A stretch of 64,000 nucleotides of DNA from Candidatus Gastranaerophilales bacterium. GTDB lineage: Bacteria; Cyanobacteriota; Vampirovibrionia; Gastranaerophilales; Gastranaerophilaceae. Numbering within the stretch: the first letter of the stretch is position 1; the number at the start of each line of letters is the position of its first letter. Positions 16,892 through 27,026 of the stretch are shown here, piece by piece. The notes below the pieces were generated by a model. That model was not told the DNA's origin and did not search any database. It was given only the letters and a program-made list of their open reading frames with translations. The position numbers were made by a program, and so were the translations under genes. Location of the stretch: positions 21,092 to 85,091 of the forward strand of contig CALVFU010000005.1 in the NCBI GenBank assembly GCA_944326905.1, given 5' to 3'.

Positions 16892-17947
16892 ATGACAACA
16901 TTAGAAAAAACAAAAGACGAATTTGAAATGCTTTTAGAAGAAACATTTGCAAAGACAAATACAGTTGCTGATATAGTGGAAGGTACTGTAATAAAAAAAG
17001 AGCAGGACGGTTATTTAGTAAGTGTAAAAGGTGCAAAGCTCGAAGCCTTTTTACCGCAGAAAGAGCTTTCAAGCGACGTAGAAGACCTAGAAGTTGGCGA
17101 TACGCGTGAGTACTATGTTTTAAGAGAAGAAAATGATGAAGAACCAATGCAGTTATCATTGAAGAGAATTGCATTTGCACAAGCGTGGGCACAGTTGAAT
17201 GATGCAAAAATCCAAGGAGATACGATACTTGCGAAAGTTGTATCGACAGTCAAAGGCGGTGTTCTTGTTGATGTTGCTGATCTTAAGGGCTTTATACCAT
17301 CTTCTCAATTACGTACTGGTGCTCCATTTGACGGACTCGTTGATACAAAGATTGAAGTAAAAGTACTTGAAGCTGATCCAAAGAAAAATAAACTAATTCT
17401 TTCTCAACGCTTGGCAGTTGCAGAGCAAAGAGATCAGGTTGTGGATAATGTTCTTTCATCATTGGAAGAAGATCAAATTGTAAAAGGTAACGTAGTAAGA
17501 ATAACAGATTTTGGTGCGTTTGTTGATATCAATGGTATTGATGGACTTTTACCTATTTCTGAAATTTCTTGGCAAAGAATCAAACATCCGTCTGATGTTG
17601 TTACTTTAGGCGACACAATAGAAGTTAAAATTATTAAGATAGACCACGAATTAAAGAGAATTTCTTTATCATTAAAGAGAATGGGTGAAAATCCTTGGCA
17701 GCAAATCGAAGGACAGTTTGAAGAAGGACAGGTGGTAAAAGGTACAGTTAATAAAGTAACTACTTTCGGTGCATTTATAAATATTTTCCCAGGAGTAGAA
17801 GCTCTTCTTCCTGTATCAGAAATGAGTAATGAAAATGTTAATCCATTTAATCTCTTTAAGGTTGGAAGTGAAGTAGATGTACTTATTAAGAAATTTACAC
17901 CTAAAGAACATAGGATAGCTTTAAGTATTAAAGATATTGAAAAATAG
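16892..17947 (+). CDS. rpsA: 30S ribosomal protein S1-type RNA-binding protein (four S1 domains)
   Basis: 351 residues built of four S1 OB-fold repeats, at about 28-93, 108-174, 194-266 and 280-350. The third and fourth are the most typical (KGNVVRITDFGAFVDING and KGTVNKVTTFGAFINIFPG). Proteobacterial S1 has six domains, whereas cyanobacterial and Gram-positive forms are shorter, so this length fits a cyanobacterial relative. S1 helps bind and unfold mRNA on the 30S subunit. AAGGAGGAATAAATTA precedes the ATG, an excellent Shine-Dalgarno. It is co-transcribed with ispH and closed by its own terminator. Confidence 0.92.
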   Translation: MTTLEKTKDEFEMLLEETFAKTNTVADIVEGTVIKKEQDGYLVSVKGAKLEAFLPQKELSSDVEDLEVGDTREYYVLREENDEEPMQLSLKRIAFAQAWAQLNDAKIQGDTILAKVVSTVKGGVLVDVADLKGFIPSSQLRTGAPFDGLVDTKIEVKVLEADPKKNKLILSQRLAVAEQRDQVVDNVLSSLEEDQIVKGNVVRITDFGAFVDINGIDGLLPISEISWQRIKHPSDVVTLGDTIEVKIIKIDHELKRISLSLKRMGENPWQQIEGQFEEGQVVKGTVNKVTTFGAFINIFPGVEALLPVSEMSNENVNPFNLFKVGSEVDVLIKKFTPKEHRIALSIKDIEK

Positions 17948-17960
17948 TGTTATTAACCTA

Positions 17961-17999
17961 AAAAATAGCGGGGAGATATTTATCTATCCCGCTATTTTT
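17961..17999 (+). terminator. Terminator after rpsA
   Basis: AAAAATAGCGGG (17961-17972) pairs with CCCGCTATTTTT (17988-17999), with a further short GATA/TATC pairing inside the loop. The A/T flanks make it usable in both directions, serving rpsA and the minus-strand small gene at 18075. Confidence 0.88.
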
Positions 18000-18074
18000 C
18001 TGCAAGTATGAATTGCGGCACGACAATTATACTGTTAAACAGTAAACACGAAAAGAGAAACTTTTTGTTAAGAT

Positions 18075-18248
18075 TTAATTCTTTTCTGCAGAGTATTTGG
18101 CAAGTGCTTCTGCGGAAATTTCAGCAACATCTTCAATAATATTTCCGGCTATTTGCATAGTTTGCTGCTGAGCTTTAACTCCTTGAACAGCATAAGCTAA
18201 TTCTACCATATTGGAGGTCAGCTCACTGTTAATTTGGCTTAGATCCAT
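18075..18248 (-). CDS. Small protein (57 aa), possibly YjfB-type motility family
   Basis: A short reading frame with ATG at 18246-18248 and TAA at 18075-18077, preceded by AGGAT six to eleven bases upstream. It begins MDLSQINSELTSNMVEL and continues with a helical, Gln/Ala-rich segment (QQQTMQIAGNIIEDVAEIS). It is predicted soluble and all-helical, without Cys. The MD[LI]S opening, size and helical pattern resemble the putative motility protein YjfB of Firmicutes, and the window carries flagellar genes, but the match is weak. It lies alone between the rpsA terminator and an AT-rich region holding its promoter. Confidence 0.6.
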   Translation of the reverse strand: MDLSQINSELTSNMVELAYAVQGVKAQQQTMQIAGNIIEDVAEISAEALAKYSAEKN

Positions 18249-18563
18249 AATTATATCCTATATAATCTGGTGACATTATAATTATAAACTATTGCTAGGA
18301 GTATTTCAATGCGTATTGATGCTTTGTGGTATATTATATATATTTATTATATCTACAAAACTCTTATTTTATTGTGTTTTTCCGGGGCAGTTATTATATA
18401 AAAATTTGATTTAATATTTCTTTACAAAAAGATTACGGAAAAATTTATTTTTTGGCAGCTTAACAATGTTAAAAATTCAACCAAAATATGTATTCGGTTT
18501 AAATAATAACGATGCTAAGATTTATATTGGAGAAGTGTAATAAATTCCGAATTGGAGAGGAAG
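18249..18563. other. AT-rich intergenic region between divergent units
   Basis: About 315 bases. The left part should carry the promoter of the minus-strand small gene (TATAAT-like elements around 18280-18290 on that strand). The right part has TTTACA (18421-18426), 17 bases, TTTATT (18444-18449), a possible promoter of the efflux operon, and a 24-codon reading frame described separately. No RNA gene or repeat was recognised. Confidence 0.4.
18466..18540 (+). CDS. Possible 24-aa leader peptide upstream of efflux operon
   Basis: ATG at 18466 to TAA at 18538-18540 encodes MLKIQPKYVFGLNNNDAKIY followed by IGEV. It ends 23 bases before the ATG of the efflux adaptor gene and would lie at the very front of the transcript if the TTTACA/TTTATT promoter is used. 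No strong ribosome site precedes it. It could be a leader peptide or chance; there is no homology evidence. Confidence 0.25.
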   Translation: MLKIQPKYVFGLNNNDAKIYIGEV

Positions 18564-19736
18564 ATGAATATAAAATTAACGCGTAAACAAATGGCGGTTA
18601 TAGTAATATTAGTTATTGTAGTGCCTATTGTTTATAATAAGGTATTTGGAGCAATATCAGGCATTTTACAAAAAAAAGCATTGTTAGCGCCCAAAGAGGT
18701 TATCGTTGATAATCCAAAGATTAAGACAATAAATGTATCAGCAGAAGCTACAGGAAGAGTGGAAGCGGTTTATTCTGTAGATTTGGTAGCCCGCGTCCCT
18801 GGTTTTTTAATAAAAAAATATTTTAAAGAAGGGGATTTTGTAAAAAAGGGGCAGATTTTATTTAAAATAGATCCTAAAGAGTATGAGTTAGAAGTGAATA
18901 ATTCTTTAGCTTCTGTAAAACAGTATGACGCGCTTTTAAAGAATGCTCAGCAGGAATATGATAGAGCAAATGCACTGATTAAAGAAGATTTGATAAGCCG
19001 TTCGGATGTTGATCAGAGTTTAGCTGTAAGAAACCAAAACAGAGCACTTCTTGAAGCTGCAAAACAGCAATATGAGCTTGCTAAGGTTAATTTAGGGTAT
19101 ACAACAATTAAGTCACCGATAGATGGCAGAATAGGTAAAGTTAATATAACCGAAGGTAATTATGTTACAGCAACATCAGGCGGACTGGTTAATATTGCAA
19201 GTCTTAATCCGATATATGTTACTTTCAGCCTTAAAGAAAATGATTTTATCAAGATGATAAAAGCTAGTAATCAATTTAAAGACGTTGAGGTTTATGTAGA
19301 ATTAGATGATGGAAAATGGTATGACAAAGTTGGCAAAATAAATTTTGTAGATAATAAAATGGATCAAGATTCAGGTTCTGTACGTATGCGTGCGGAATTT
19401 GACAACTCAAGATTATGGTTAATGCCTGGTGCTTATATGAAAGTTAAACTTGTTGCCCCAAAAGAAGTTCAGTATATAACTGTGCCGCAAGCTTGTACGA
19501 AAGGTGACGCAATGAGCGGATATTATGTTTGGACGGTGGTTGACGGCAAGGCAGTTAAGCGTAATATTGAGGTATCTGACGATATTGACAGTAATTGGGT
19601 TGTTGAGGAGGGTGTTGACCTTACAGATAAAATAGTTGTCTCAGGAGTGCAGAATGTAGCTGCAGAAGGGCAAAAATTAAAAGCAATTCCTAAAACTGCA
19701 GAGGAAGAAAAAACAACGGAAACTACGGGAAAATAA
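18564..19736 (+). CDS. RND efflux periplasmic adaptor (membrane fusion protein)
   Basis: 390 residues. The adaptor links the inner-membrane RND pump to the TolC channel. After an N-terminal membrane helix (AVIVILVIVVPIVYNKVFG) come the barrel-sandwich half-motif VPGFLIKKYFKEGDFVKKGQ, a coiled-coil hairpin (about 95-160), TTIKSPIDGRIGKVNITEGN and the beta-barrel and membrane-proximal domains. No lipobox Cys is present, so it is anchored by the helix. ATG 18564 is taken because GGAGAGGA precedes it; a TTG four codons upstream is possible. It is first in a three-gene operon, with the pump gene four bases on. Confidence 0.92.
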   Translation: MNIKLTRKQMAVIVILVIVVPIVYNKVFGAISGILQKKALLAPKEVIVDNPKIKTINVSAEATGRVEAVYSVDLVARVPGFLIKKYFKEGDFVKKGQILFKIDPKEYELEVNNSLASVKQYDALLKNAQQEYDRANALIKEDLISRSDVDQSLAVRNQNRALLEAAKQQYELAKVNLGYTTIKSPIDGRIGKVNITEGNYVTATSGGLVNIASLNPIYVTFSLKENDFIKMIKASNQFKDVEVYVELDDGKWYDKVGKINFVDNKMDQDSGSVRMRAEFDNSRLWLMPGAYMKVKLVAPKEVQYITVPQACTKGDAMSGYYVWTVVDGKAVKRNIEVSDDIDSNWVVEEGVDLTDKIVVSGVQNVAAEGQKLKAIPKTAEEEKTTETTGK

Positions 19737-19739
19737 TAA

Positions 19740-22700
19740 ATGAAACAAATATTTGATAAAGAAAAATTGTTTTTTTTTATAAGAAAGCCGCGTTTTGCGC
19801 TGGTAATATCGGTTTGTATAGTAATATTAGGGATAATATCGATTCTTGAGCTTAAACAGGAAAGTTATCCTGATGTAACTCCGCCGCAAGTTCGTGTGTC
19901 TGCATCATATCAAGGTGCGAGTGCAGAGGTTATAGAATCATCAGTTGCTACGATTTTAGAAAATAAATTAAACGGTGTTGAAGATTTAACATATATGACT
20001 TCGACTTCCTATGATGGTAGTTATACTTTGACATTATATTTCAAGGTTGGTTCTAATAAAGATGTAAACCTAATGAATGTTCAAAACAGGATACAGCAGG
20101 TGCTTTCGCAACTGCCGGAAGATGTTCAGCGTACTGGAGTGACGGCAATAAGCCGATCATCAGGATCTGGCGCGATAATTCTAACTCTTTATCCTGAATC
20201 CGGGAATTGGTCTCAACTGGATTTAACAAACTATGGTTCAATTTATATAAAAGATGAACTTAAGAGAGTTGACGGAGTTGCGGATGTAAGTGTATTCGGC
20301 GGCGGAGATTATTCAATGCGGATATGGCTTGACCCTCAAAAAATGGCTGGTTTGAATATTTCAACGAGTGAGGTTAAAACTGCAATTGCAAACCAAAATA
20401 CCCAGGTTACAGCAGGTGCATTAGGCCAGCTTCCTACTGATGAAAAAAATGCACTTCAATTAACTTTAAAAACTCAAGGGCGGCTTGATGATGTCGAACA
20501 GTTTGAAAATATAATAATTCGTTCTAATATGGACGGTTCAAATGTCCGTGTAAAGGATATAGCACGAGTTGAACTTGGGGCATCATCATATTCAAATTTA
20601 GGTTTGGTTAATGGCAAGCCGTCAGCAGTTGTTGTAATATCACAATTGCCGGATGCTAATATTATTAACCTTTCTAAAGCGGTTGAGGCAAAAGTTAATG
20701 AATTAAATTCAAAGCTTAATAATGGAATAAAAATCCTTTATGTAAAAGATGATGCGACATTTATTCATGAATCAATGAAAGAGGTAGAGCTTACAATTCT
20801 TTTAACGGCACTAATTGTTGTGATTATTATATTTTTATTTCTTGGAGATCCAATGGCAACACTGGTGCCTTGTGTAACGATACCTGTATCTCTTATAGGA
20901 ACATTTTTTGCCCTTAATGTTATGGGTATGTCAATAAACCTGCTGACTTTATTTGCGCTTGTTCTTGCTGTTGGCGTAGTTGTAGATGATGCTATTGTTG
21001 TAATAGAAAATGTTAAGCGTCATATTGATGAAGGGAAGTCTGCTGTAATTGCGACTCAGCTTACTATGGAGGAGGTTGGATCATCGCTTGTTGCTATGGC
21101 AATGGTTTTGATGGCTGTTTTTGTTCCAATTATATTTATGGGCGGAATGACGGGGGTTATGTATAAACAATTCGCTGTATGTATTGCAGTATCTATTGCT
21201 ATTTCAGCTATTTGTGCACTTACTCTTTCTCCTGCGATGTGTTCGCATTTCCTGAAGGATAAAAATTCTGAAGAAAAAAATATAAATAAAAAATATACTT
21301 TATTATATTTGTTAAAAGAAAAAATATCTTATGAAGCGCAAGTTTGGGTTAAAAAATTTAACGACTTTTTTGTAAAAGTTGAAGATTTTTATATGGAATA
21401 TGTCAAAAAATTTGTTTACGATAAAAAATTAGTAGCAGTATTTTATGTGTCTATTATTGCGCTTACACTTTTATCCTTTAAGATAATATCAACGGGATTT
21501 ATTCCTGACGAAGATCAGGGCGTGCTGCTTGCGAGCATTACACTTCCTGATGGTGCGTCTTTATCGAGGACGGAGGAGGTCTCTAGAAAATTTATTGACT
21601 GTATTCGCAGTATAGAGGGCATAAACGAGGAAAAATTAACAGTATTTGGCGGAGATGGGGCTGTTAATCAGTCTACGGTAATTATCCAGCTGGATGACTA
21701 CGCTGATAGAAAAGTTGGTGTTATAGACTGGGTAAAACGTAAAATAACGGGAAGAACGACAAATCTTTCGCATGTTGCCATACTAAATCAGGTAAGAGCG
21801 GTTGCTTCAAATGTGAAAGAAGCCTCTATCGTTGCGTTTTCGCCGCCGGCAATAAACGGCATGAGTATGATGGGCGGTTTTGAATTTCAAATGCTTTCAA
21901 AAGGAGAGTATACTCCTCAGGAGCTCGAGACTTGGGCAAATAAACTTATAGCAGCAGCAAATCAAAACCCTTCGTTATCAAGTGTCTATACATCTTTCCA
22001 GGCAAATGTTCCTCAGTATATTGTAGATATTGATTATGAAAAGGCTCTGGCTCAGAAAGTTGATTTACAGGAATTGTATTCAACGTTGGGTGCAATGCTC
22101 GGTACGTATTATGTAAATGATTTTAATAAATTTGATAGAGTATTCAAGGTACAAATGCAGGCTGAAAGCCGTTTTAGAGATAAGGCTACCGATTTATCAG
22201 GTATTTATGTAAAAAATACAAATGGCGTAATGGTACCTGTATTATCTATAATTAAACTTAGACAGACTGTTGGTACTGCATCAATTTCAAGGTATAACCA
22301 ATATAAATCAGTCCAAATACAAGGACAGCAAGCTGCGGGAAAGAGTTCAGGGGATGCTATGAACGCAATGGAAGAAGTAGCAGACACTGTGCTTCCTGAT
22401 GATATGGGTTACGACTGGTCAGGGACCTCAGCGCAGGAACGAGAGGCATCAGGGCAGACTGCAATGATAGTTGGATTGGCGTTATTATTTGTTTATTTGT
22501 TTCTGGTTGCGTTGTATGAGAGCTATACAATACCGATTGCGGTACTGCTCATTTCTCCGATTGCAGTATTAGGCGCATTGTTGTTCCAAATGATGATAAA
22601 TCAGTCTTTTGATATTTATTCTCAGGTTGGTATGATAACGCTTGTTGGGCTTGCGGCAAAGCAATCAATTTTAATTGTTGAGTTTGCAAAAGAAGAACAC

Positions 22701-22988
22701 GAAAAACACGGCTTGCCTGTTAAAGAAGCGGCAATTAAGGCTGCGAAATTGAGATTCAGGGCAATTATGATGACGGAGCTTGCGTTCATCTTAGGTGTAA
22801 TGCCAATGCTGTTTGCTGCAGGCGCCGGTGCTAATTCAAGAATTTCAGTAGGTTCAACTGTTATAGGCGGTATGATTGCGGCTTGTACATTAGGGGCAGT
22901 GCTTACCCCGGCATTTTACGTTATTGTTCAGGAGATTGTTGATAAGTTTCCAACAAAAGAAATTACGGAAAAAGATTTGGAGTTGTAA
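19740..22988 (+). CDS. RND multidrug efflux pump, AcrB/HAE1 type
   Basis: 1082 residues with the duplicated RND plan: an N-terminal helix, large periplasmic domains and two sets of membrane helices. [20 protein letters not shown] and [15 protein letters not shown] are the HAE1 start. [13 protein letters not shown] in TM4 carries the Asp pair of the proton relay. [11 protein letters not shown] begins the second half, and [16 protein letters not shown] with the partner Lys lies in TM10. Such pumps export drugs, bile salts or dyes using the proton gradient, a sensible function in a gut bacterium; the substrate is not determinable. It is slightly longer than typical because of an inserted charged segment near residues 505-560. 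Confidence 0.95.
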   Translation: MKQIFDKEKLFFFIRKPRFALVISVCIVILGIISILELKQESYPDVTPPQVRVSASYQGASAEVIESSVATILENKLNGVEDLTYMTSTSYDGSYTLTLYFKVGSNKDVNLMNVQNRIQQVLSQLPEDVQRTGVTAISRSSGSGAIILTLYPESGNWSQLDLTNYGSIYIKDELKRVDGVADVSVFGGGDYSMRIWLDPQKMAGLNISTSEVKTAIANQNTQVTAGALGQLPTDEKNALQLTLKTQGRLDDVEQFENIIIRSNMDGSNVRVKDIARVELGASSYSNLGLVNGKPSAVVVISQLPDANIINLSKAVEAKVNELNSKLNNGIKILYVKDDATFIHESMKEVELTILLTALIVVIIIFLFLGDPMATLVPCVTIPVSLIGTFFALNVMGMSINLLTLFALVLAVGVVVDDAIVVIENVKRHIDEGKSAVIATQLTMEEVGSSLVAMAMVLMAVFVPIIFMGGMTGVMYKQFAVCIAVSIAISAICALTLSPAMCSHFLKDKNSEEKNINKKYTLLYLLKEKISYEAQVWVKKFNDFFVKVEDFYMEYVKKFVYDKKLVAVFYVSIIALTLLSFKIISTGFIPDEDQGVLLASITLPDGASLSRTEEVSRKFIDCIRSIEGINEEKLTVFGGDGAVNQSTVIIQLDDYADRKVGVIDWVKRKITGRTTNLSHVAILNQVRAVASNVKEASIVAFSPPAINGMSMMGGFEFQMLSKGEYTPQELETWANKLIAAANQNPSLSSVYTSFQANVPQYIVDIDYEKALAQKVDLQELYSTLGAMLGTYYVNDFNKFDRVFKVQMQAESRFRDKATDLSGIYVKNTNGVMVPVLSIIKLRQTVGTASISRYNQYKSVQIQGQQAAGKSSGDAMNAMEEVADTVLPDDMGYDWSGTSAQEREASGQTAMIVGLALLFVYLFLVALYESYTIPIAVLLISPIAVLGALLFQMMINQSFDIYSQVGMITLVGLAAKQSILIVEFAKEEHEKHGLPVKEAAIKAAKLRFRAIMMTELAFILGVMPMLFAAGAGANSRISVGSTVIGGMIAACTLGAVLTPAFYVIVQEIVDKFPTKEITEKDLEL

Positions 22989-22993
22989 TTATT

Positions 22994-24517
22994 GTGTTGA
23001 AAAAATATATAAGTTTACTTTTATTATTTTCGGTTTTTACTATAAACACAGCACCGGCGGCTGCATTTTGGGGCAGAAATAAAAGCAGTGATGATAAAAA
23101 TGAAAAACCTGTTCATATTATAAAGCCTGAAAAACAAAAAAAGGTAAACAAGCGAAAAGAACGTAAAAAAAAGGAAGAAAATGCAAAAACCAAAAAGGAA
23201 ACTTCGCGTGAAGCGGAAGGAATGTATGAAACAAAGTTTCCTGTAATTAACAGCCAGATTGAATATGAAGATTTTAATGGCGAAGTTACTCTTGAAGATT
23301 GTATTAAACTTGCTATAACTCATCACCCTTCTATTATGTCTGCAATAAGTAATGCGGAGATTTATAAAACACAAATTGGACAGGCTTGGGCAAATTATTT
23401 TCCGACTTTAAGTGCGGGAACAAGCTATTCAAGAAACGATACACTTATGACAATGGGCGGTGGTGCTTTTGCGGGCATGATGAACAGGAAGTATGATCTG
23501 TTTTACGTACCGACTCTTTCTGCTGATATGCTGTTGTTTGATTTTGGAAAAACAAAGGCGAATGCGGATATGGCAAAAAGGACATATGAATCTTCCAGAT
23601 ATGATGCAGAAACAAGTATTGAGATGGTGATTTATAATGTAAAAGTTGCTTATTATAATGTTTTATTTGCTGAAGAGCAAAAACTTGTATATGAAGATAC
23701 CGTTAAAGATTTTGAACTTCAGTTAAAACAGGCAAAGGCTTATTATGAAATAGGGAAGAAGGCAAAGATAGATGTAACGACTGCACAGTATAACCTGGGA
23801 AATGCAAAAGTTAATTTCATTAAAGCTAAAAACACACATGAGCTTGCTGCTGCTCAATTAGCAAATGCAGTTGGTATACCTGAACTGGAAAATGTTGTAC
23901 TAAAGAGCAAGCTTAATACAAAAGTATATAATGTAGAGTTTGATAATCTTTTAAGTACTGCAGAGGCTTCACGCCCATCATTGCTTTCTGCAAAAAAAAG
24001 AATGGATGCTGCGGAAATGAATGTCAGGAGCGCAAAAAGAGCATTTGCCCCTGATATAAGCGCATTTGCATCATATAATCGCGGAGGCAGGCAAATTGAC
24101 AGTGATGACGGGTATCAATTTGGTGTTCAGCTTAATTATACGGCACTAAATTTGTTTCTATTAAAGAAACGTGTTGACGAAGCAAAAGCAAATTATAAAA
24201 AGCTTGTTGCTGATTATGAATTGGAAAAACAAAACGTTTATCTTGAAGTAAAAAGTGCGTATATAAATTTGATGAACTCTTTTGACAGTCTAGGTGTTTC
24301 AAAATTGGCCTTACAGCAGGCAAAAGAACAGCAGTATCAGGCATTTAGACGATACCAGGTCGGTCTTGGAAACGCTATTGAGTTTAAAGATGCTGAAAAT
24401 ACATATCTTAATGCACAATTAAGTTACTATTCAAACCTTCTTGATTATAATGTAAATGCGGCAGAGCTTGAGAGAGTAATTGGCGCGCCGATAAAAGAGG
24501 GTGAAGAGGAATTGTAG
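22994..24517 (+). CDS. TolC-family outer membrane efflux protein
   Basis: 507 residues with a GTG start (GGAG eleven bases upstream) and a signal peptide (KKYISLLLLFSVFTINTAPAAA). A Lys/Glu-rich low-complexity segment occupies about residues 30-75. Two OEP repeats follow, beginning with VTLEDCIKLAITHHPSIMSA and repeating around residue 300, each with long coiled-coil helices (AEEQKLVYEDTVKDFELQLK). The protein forms the outer-membrane channel for the RND pump encoded just upstream. The basic linker after the signal peptide is unusual for TolC. The presence of TolC proves a two-membrane envelope. Confidence 0.93.
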   Translation: MLKKYISLLLLFSVFTINTAPAAAFWGRNKSSDDKNEKPVHIIKPEKQKKVNKRKERKKKEENAKTKKETSREAEGMYETKFPVINSQIEYEDFNGEVTLEDCIKLAITHHPSIMSAISNAEIYKTQIGQAWANYFPTLSAGTSYSRNDTLMTMGGGAFAGMMNRKYDLFYVPTLSADMLLFDFGKTKANADMAKRTYESSRYDAETSIEMVIYNVKVAYYNVLFAEEQKLVYEDTVKDFELQLKQAKAYYEIGKKAKIDVTTAQYNLGNAKVNFIKAKNTHELAAAQLANAVGIPELENVVLKSKLNTKVYNVEFDNLLSTAEASRPSLLSAKKRMDAAEMNVRSAKRAFAPDISAFASYNRGGRQIDSDDGYQFGVQLNYTALNLFLLKKRVDEAKANYKKLVADYELEKQNVYLEVKSAYINLMNSFDSLGVSKLALQQAKEQQYQAFRRYQVGLGNAIEFKDAENTYLNAQLSYYSNLLDYNVNAAELERVIGAPIKEGEEEL

Positions 24518-24525
24518 CCTGGGGA

Positions 24526-26181
24526 TTAATTATCCTGAATAGAAATTTCAGTAAGCGCAAGCCTTGCATTTTTGTAGGTGGGGTCTTGTTCAAGGATTTC
24601 TTGGTAAAGCTTGTTTGCTCTTTCTTTGTCGTGGGTTTCGTAGATTAAAGCAAGATAATATTTTGCATCAATTAATGAATCATCTATAGAAATAGCTTTT
24701 AAAAGGGATTCTTCTGCGTTTTTAATATCTTGCTGAGAGTGGTATAATATACCCATTTTCATGTATCCGATAGCATTTTCGTCATCAATGCTCAATAAAT
24801 CAGACAGCGCTTTCTTTTCTTCAAAAACATTACCTAGCTGGTGATGGCATTCTGATAGTTTGATGTAATATTTGCAAGATTCAGATTCTGTTTTTTCAAA
24901 TTCTATAGCTTTCAAAAGGTACATAACAGCATCGTTGTAGTTACCGTTTTTCATGCTAATCATTGCAAAATTATAGTATACTTTAGGGTTAAGTGCGTCA
25001 TATTGCATTGCATTTGTTAGATATTTTAATGCTTCATTATCATCGAATTTTTTATCACGTTCTTTATACATAGCCCAGTCAATATAGAGTTCGCAGATTT
25101 TTGCACGAATTTCTTTTGCTTCTTTTTGGTCAGCATCATCAAGGAGGGTTTTGTAACGTTCAAGTGAGGATTTAAAATTTTTATGCTGGCGGTAAGCCAT
25201 TGCAAGTTCCATTGTTACATCATATGCGTTTTGAGAGAGCATAACCAGATCTTCGAGAATTTGTATTCCTTCATCAAGTCGCCCTTGTTTTACAAGAAGC
25301 ATTGCGATAATATTGCGTGTTTTAAAAGTATCTACACCTGGAATTTCAAGCAGGCGGTTTGCTGAATCTAATGCCCCGTCGTAGTCTTCAAGTTCTGTTT
25401 TTATTTCAATGATATTGTCAAAAAGTCCGATTTTTTGCCTGTTATCGGTTGTGAAAGTCAGCATATACTCAAGGATTTCAAGGGCTTTAGGCAAATTCTT
25501 AATTTTTATGTATAGGTTTGCAAGCTTCTTGTTTGTCTCGAAGTCATTCGGATAGATTGTCAGTTTCTGTTTGTAGGCTTCGAATGCTGCGGGATAATAA
25601 CCGGCTGCTTCATTAAGGTCTGCGAGGATCGTATAGATTTCAGCCAGTTCCGGAGATTCTTCCACCATTTCAGTATATAGTTTGTAAGCGTTTATTGCAG
25701 AGTATATTTGATCGGTTTGTTTATAGAGCTCTGCAAGCCTTTTTACTACATCTGCCTGTTGTTCATCTTGCTGATAAGCTATTTCGTACTGCGTAAGTGC
25801 ATCCATATACATTTCTTTTTTTACATAACATTCACCTAGTAATTTGCGCATTTCAAGATTCTGAGGATTGTGTCTTAAAAGAAGTATGCATTCATTGATT
25901 GCTTTGTTAATTTTTCTTGTTTCGTAATAGGATTTAGCCAGATATTCACGGACTGTAAAGTTTCCGGGGACTCTTTCAAGGTATTTAGTTGCAAAGAGTT
26001 CCAGGAGGGGATATTCTTTTTTTTTGTATAAAACATCAACTTGATCGATTATATTTTTTGTGGTTAATTGGAGTTCTTCGTGTGGATCTTTTGTCCCGGA
26101 ATAAAGCAGCAAGGAGTACAGTACATACATAGCTCCGCCGGCTAATACAACAGCTGCAAGTATTATAATAAAATTAACCAT
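24526..26181 (-). CDS. Membrane-anchored TPR repeat protein
   Basis: 551 residues: an N-terminal membrane helix (VNFIIILAAVVLAGGAMYVL) then about twelve TPR-like helical pairs covering the remainder, for instance LLGECYVKKEMYMDALTQYE, YYNFAMISMKNGNYNDAVMY and AKYYLALIYETHDKERANKL. No catalytic domain. The architecture resembles LapB/YciM-like scaffolds but the zinc-binding tail of LapB is missing, so a general scaffold role is all that can be inferred. ATG 26181 follows AAGAGGATT. It converges on tolC with eight bases between, and no terminator is visible there. Confidence 0.8.
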   Translation of the reverse strand: MVNFIIILAAVVLAGGAMYVLYSLLLYSGTKDPHEELQLTTKNIIDQVDVLYKKKEYPLLELFATKYLERVPGNFTVREYLAKSYYETRKINKAINECILLLRHNPQNLEMRKLLGECYVKKEMYMDALTQYEIAYQQDEQQADVVKRLAELYKQTDQIYSAINAYKLYTEMVEESPELAEIYTILADLNEAAGYYPAAFEAYKQKLTIYPNDFETNKKLANLYIKIKNLPKALEILEYMLTFTTDNRQKIGLFDNIIEIKTELEDYDGALDSANRLLEIPGVDTFKTRNIIAMLLVKQGRLDEGIQILEDLVMLSQNAYDVTMELAMAYRQHKNFKSSLERYKTLLDDADQKEAKEIRAKICELYIDWAMYKERDKKFDDNEALKYLTNAMQYDALNPKVYYNFAMISMKNGNYNDAVMYLLKAIEFEKTESESCKYYIKLSECHHQLGNVFEEKKALSDLLSIDDENAIGYMKMGILYHSQQDIKNAEESLLKAISIDDSLIDAKYYLALIYETHDKERANKLYQEILEQDPTYKNARLALTEISIQDN

Positions 26182-26240
26182 AAAGCCAATCCTCTTACTA
26201 TACAATTATAGCTTATTTCCAGGCAAAAGTGAATAGTGCA

Positions 26241-26278
26241 TTAAAAAAACACACAATACATATTGTGTGTTTTTTAAT
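26241..26278. terminator. Bidirectional hairpin terminator
   Basis: AAAAAACACACAATA pairs perfectly with TATTGTGTGTTTTTT around a two-base centre (59-60). The poly-A and poly-T arms make it functional on either strand; it ends the minus-strand YtxH/DUF948 unit before the next minus-strand gene. Confidence 0.85.
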
Positions 26279-26292
26279 AATTTTTTGCAAGA

Positions 26293-26565
26293 CTAATTTT
26301 GTGCAATTTCGTCTTTTTGTTTTTTGATAAGGTCCTGAATTTTATTAATCATTTCTTCACCTTTAGCCTGCATATCAGAAACAATATCATCTGCTTTTCT
26401 TTGAATATCTTTTACTGTATCTTCAGTACGTTTAGCAACATCAGATGCAACATCGCCAATCATTTCGCGAGTTTCCGCACCTGATTGCGGGGCAAGCAGG
26501 ATACCGGCGAGGGCGCCGAGCGCTGCACCGACTGCAAATCCTGCAAAAAATTTCATAATTGACAT
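26293..26565 (-). CDS. YtxH domain protein
   Basis: A 90-residue protein with the YtxH pattern: a glycine/alanine-rich membrane helix (FFAGFAVGAALGALAGILLA), the following PQSGAETREMIGD motif, and an amphipathic helical tail (residues 40-88). YtxH proteins are small single-span proteins of general stress operons whose biochemical role is unknown. RBS AGGAGAATA. It is the last gene of a four-gene minus unit with another YtxH and a DUF948-like protein. Confidence 0.82.
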   Translation of the reverse strand: MSIMKFFAGFAVGAALGALAGILLAPQSGAETREMIGDVASDVAKRTEDTVKDIQRKADDIVSDMQAKGEEMINKIQDLIKKQKDEIAQN

Positions 26566-26646
26566 AATATATTCTCCTTTTCTTTTTTTAGTATAAATGA
26601 CTGTTATTCAAAAAAAATTCTACTAAAAGACTAAATAAAACGAGTA

Positions 26647-27015
26647 CTATTTTAATTTTGACTTTATATAGCTGGAAATGCCGCCAAAAGCTAATTTGGA
26701 TAAGGCAAATACTCCGCCTCCGAGGGCGGTAAGGAATTTTTTCCCTTGCCTTGCGGTTTCTTTTACTTTTTCTTCTACATTTGTAACGATATTGTTAGCC
26801 TCTTTTACTCTTGAAGAGACAATTTCAACTGTTTCATTTACATTTCTTAAAGTAGGTTCTAATTCTGTTTTAACAATATTAGCTGTATCGTTCATAGTGC
26901 CGGTAAGTCTCGACAGGTCAAATAAAACTTTAATAACAAATATCCCGATTAGGATAATCATTACTGCAGTTGACCATGATAAAAAAACTAAACCATGTGT
27001 AAGCTGTGCATCCAT
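26647..27015 (-). CDS. DUF948-like single-span membrane protein (YtxG-like)
   Basis: 122 residues with one N-terminal helix (LSWSTAVMIILIGIFVIKVL) and a long helical stretch rich in Val/Glu/Asn (ANIVKTELEPTLRNVNETVE, then VSSRVKEANNIVTNVEEKVK), which is the DUF948 pattern. It ends with a Gly/Phe segment and basic tail. Pairing with YtxH genes mirrors the ytxG-ytxH stress operon of Bacillus. The role is unknown; a membrane stress function is inferred from neighbours only. Confidence 0.72.
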   Translation of the reverse strand: MDAQLTHGLVFLSWSTAVMIILIGIFVIKVLFDLSRLTGTMNDTANIVKTELEPTLRNVNETVEIVSSRVKEANNIVTNVEEKVKETARQGKKFLTALGGGVFALSKLAFGGISSYIKSKLK

Positions 27016-27026
27016 AATAATCCTTT

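Noticed and set aside
18001..18074. Palindrome ACTGTT-A-AACAGT downstream of the rpsA terminator
   Set aside because: Short, AT-rich and without a promoter at either side; not distinguishable from chance.
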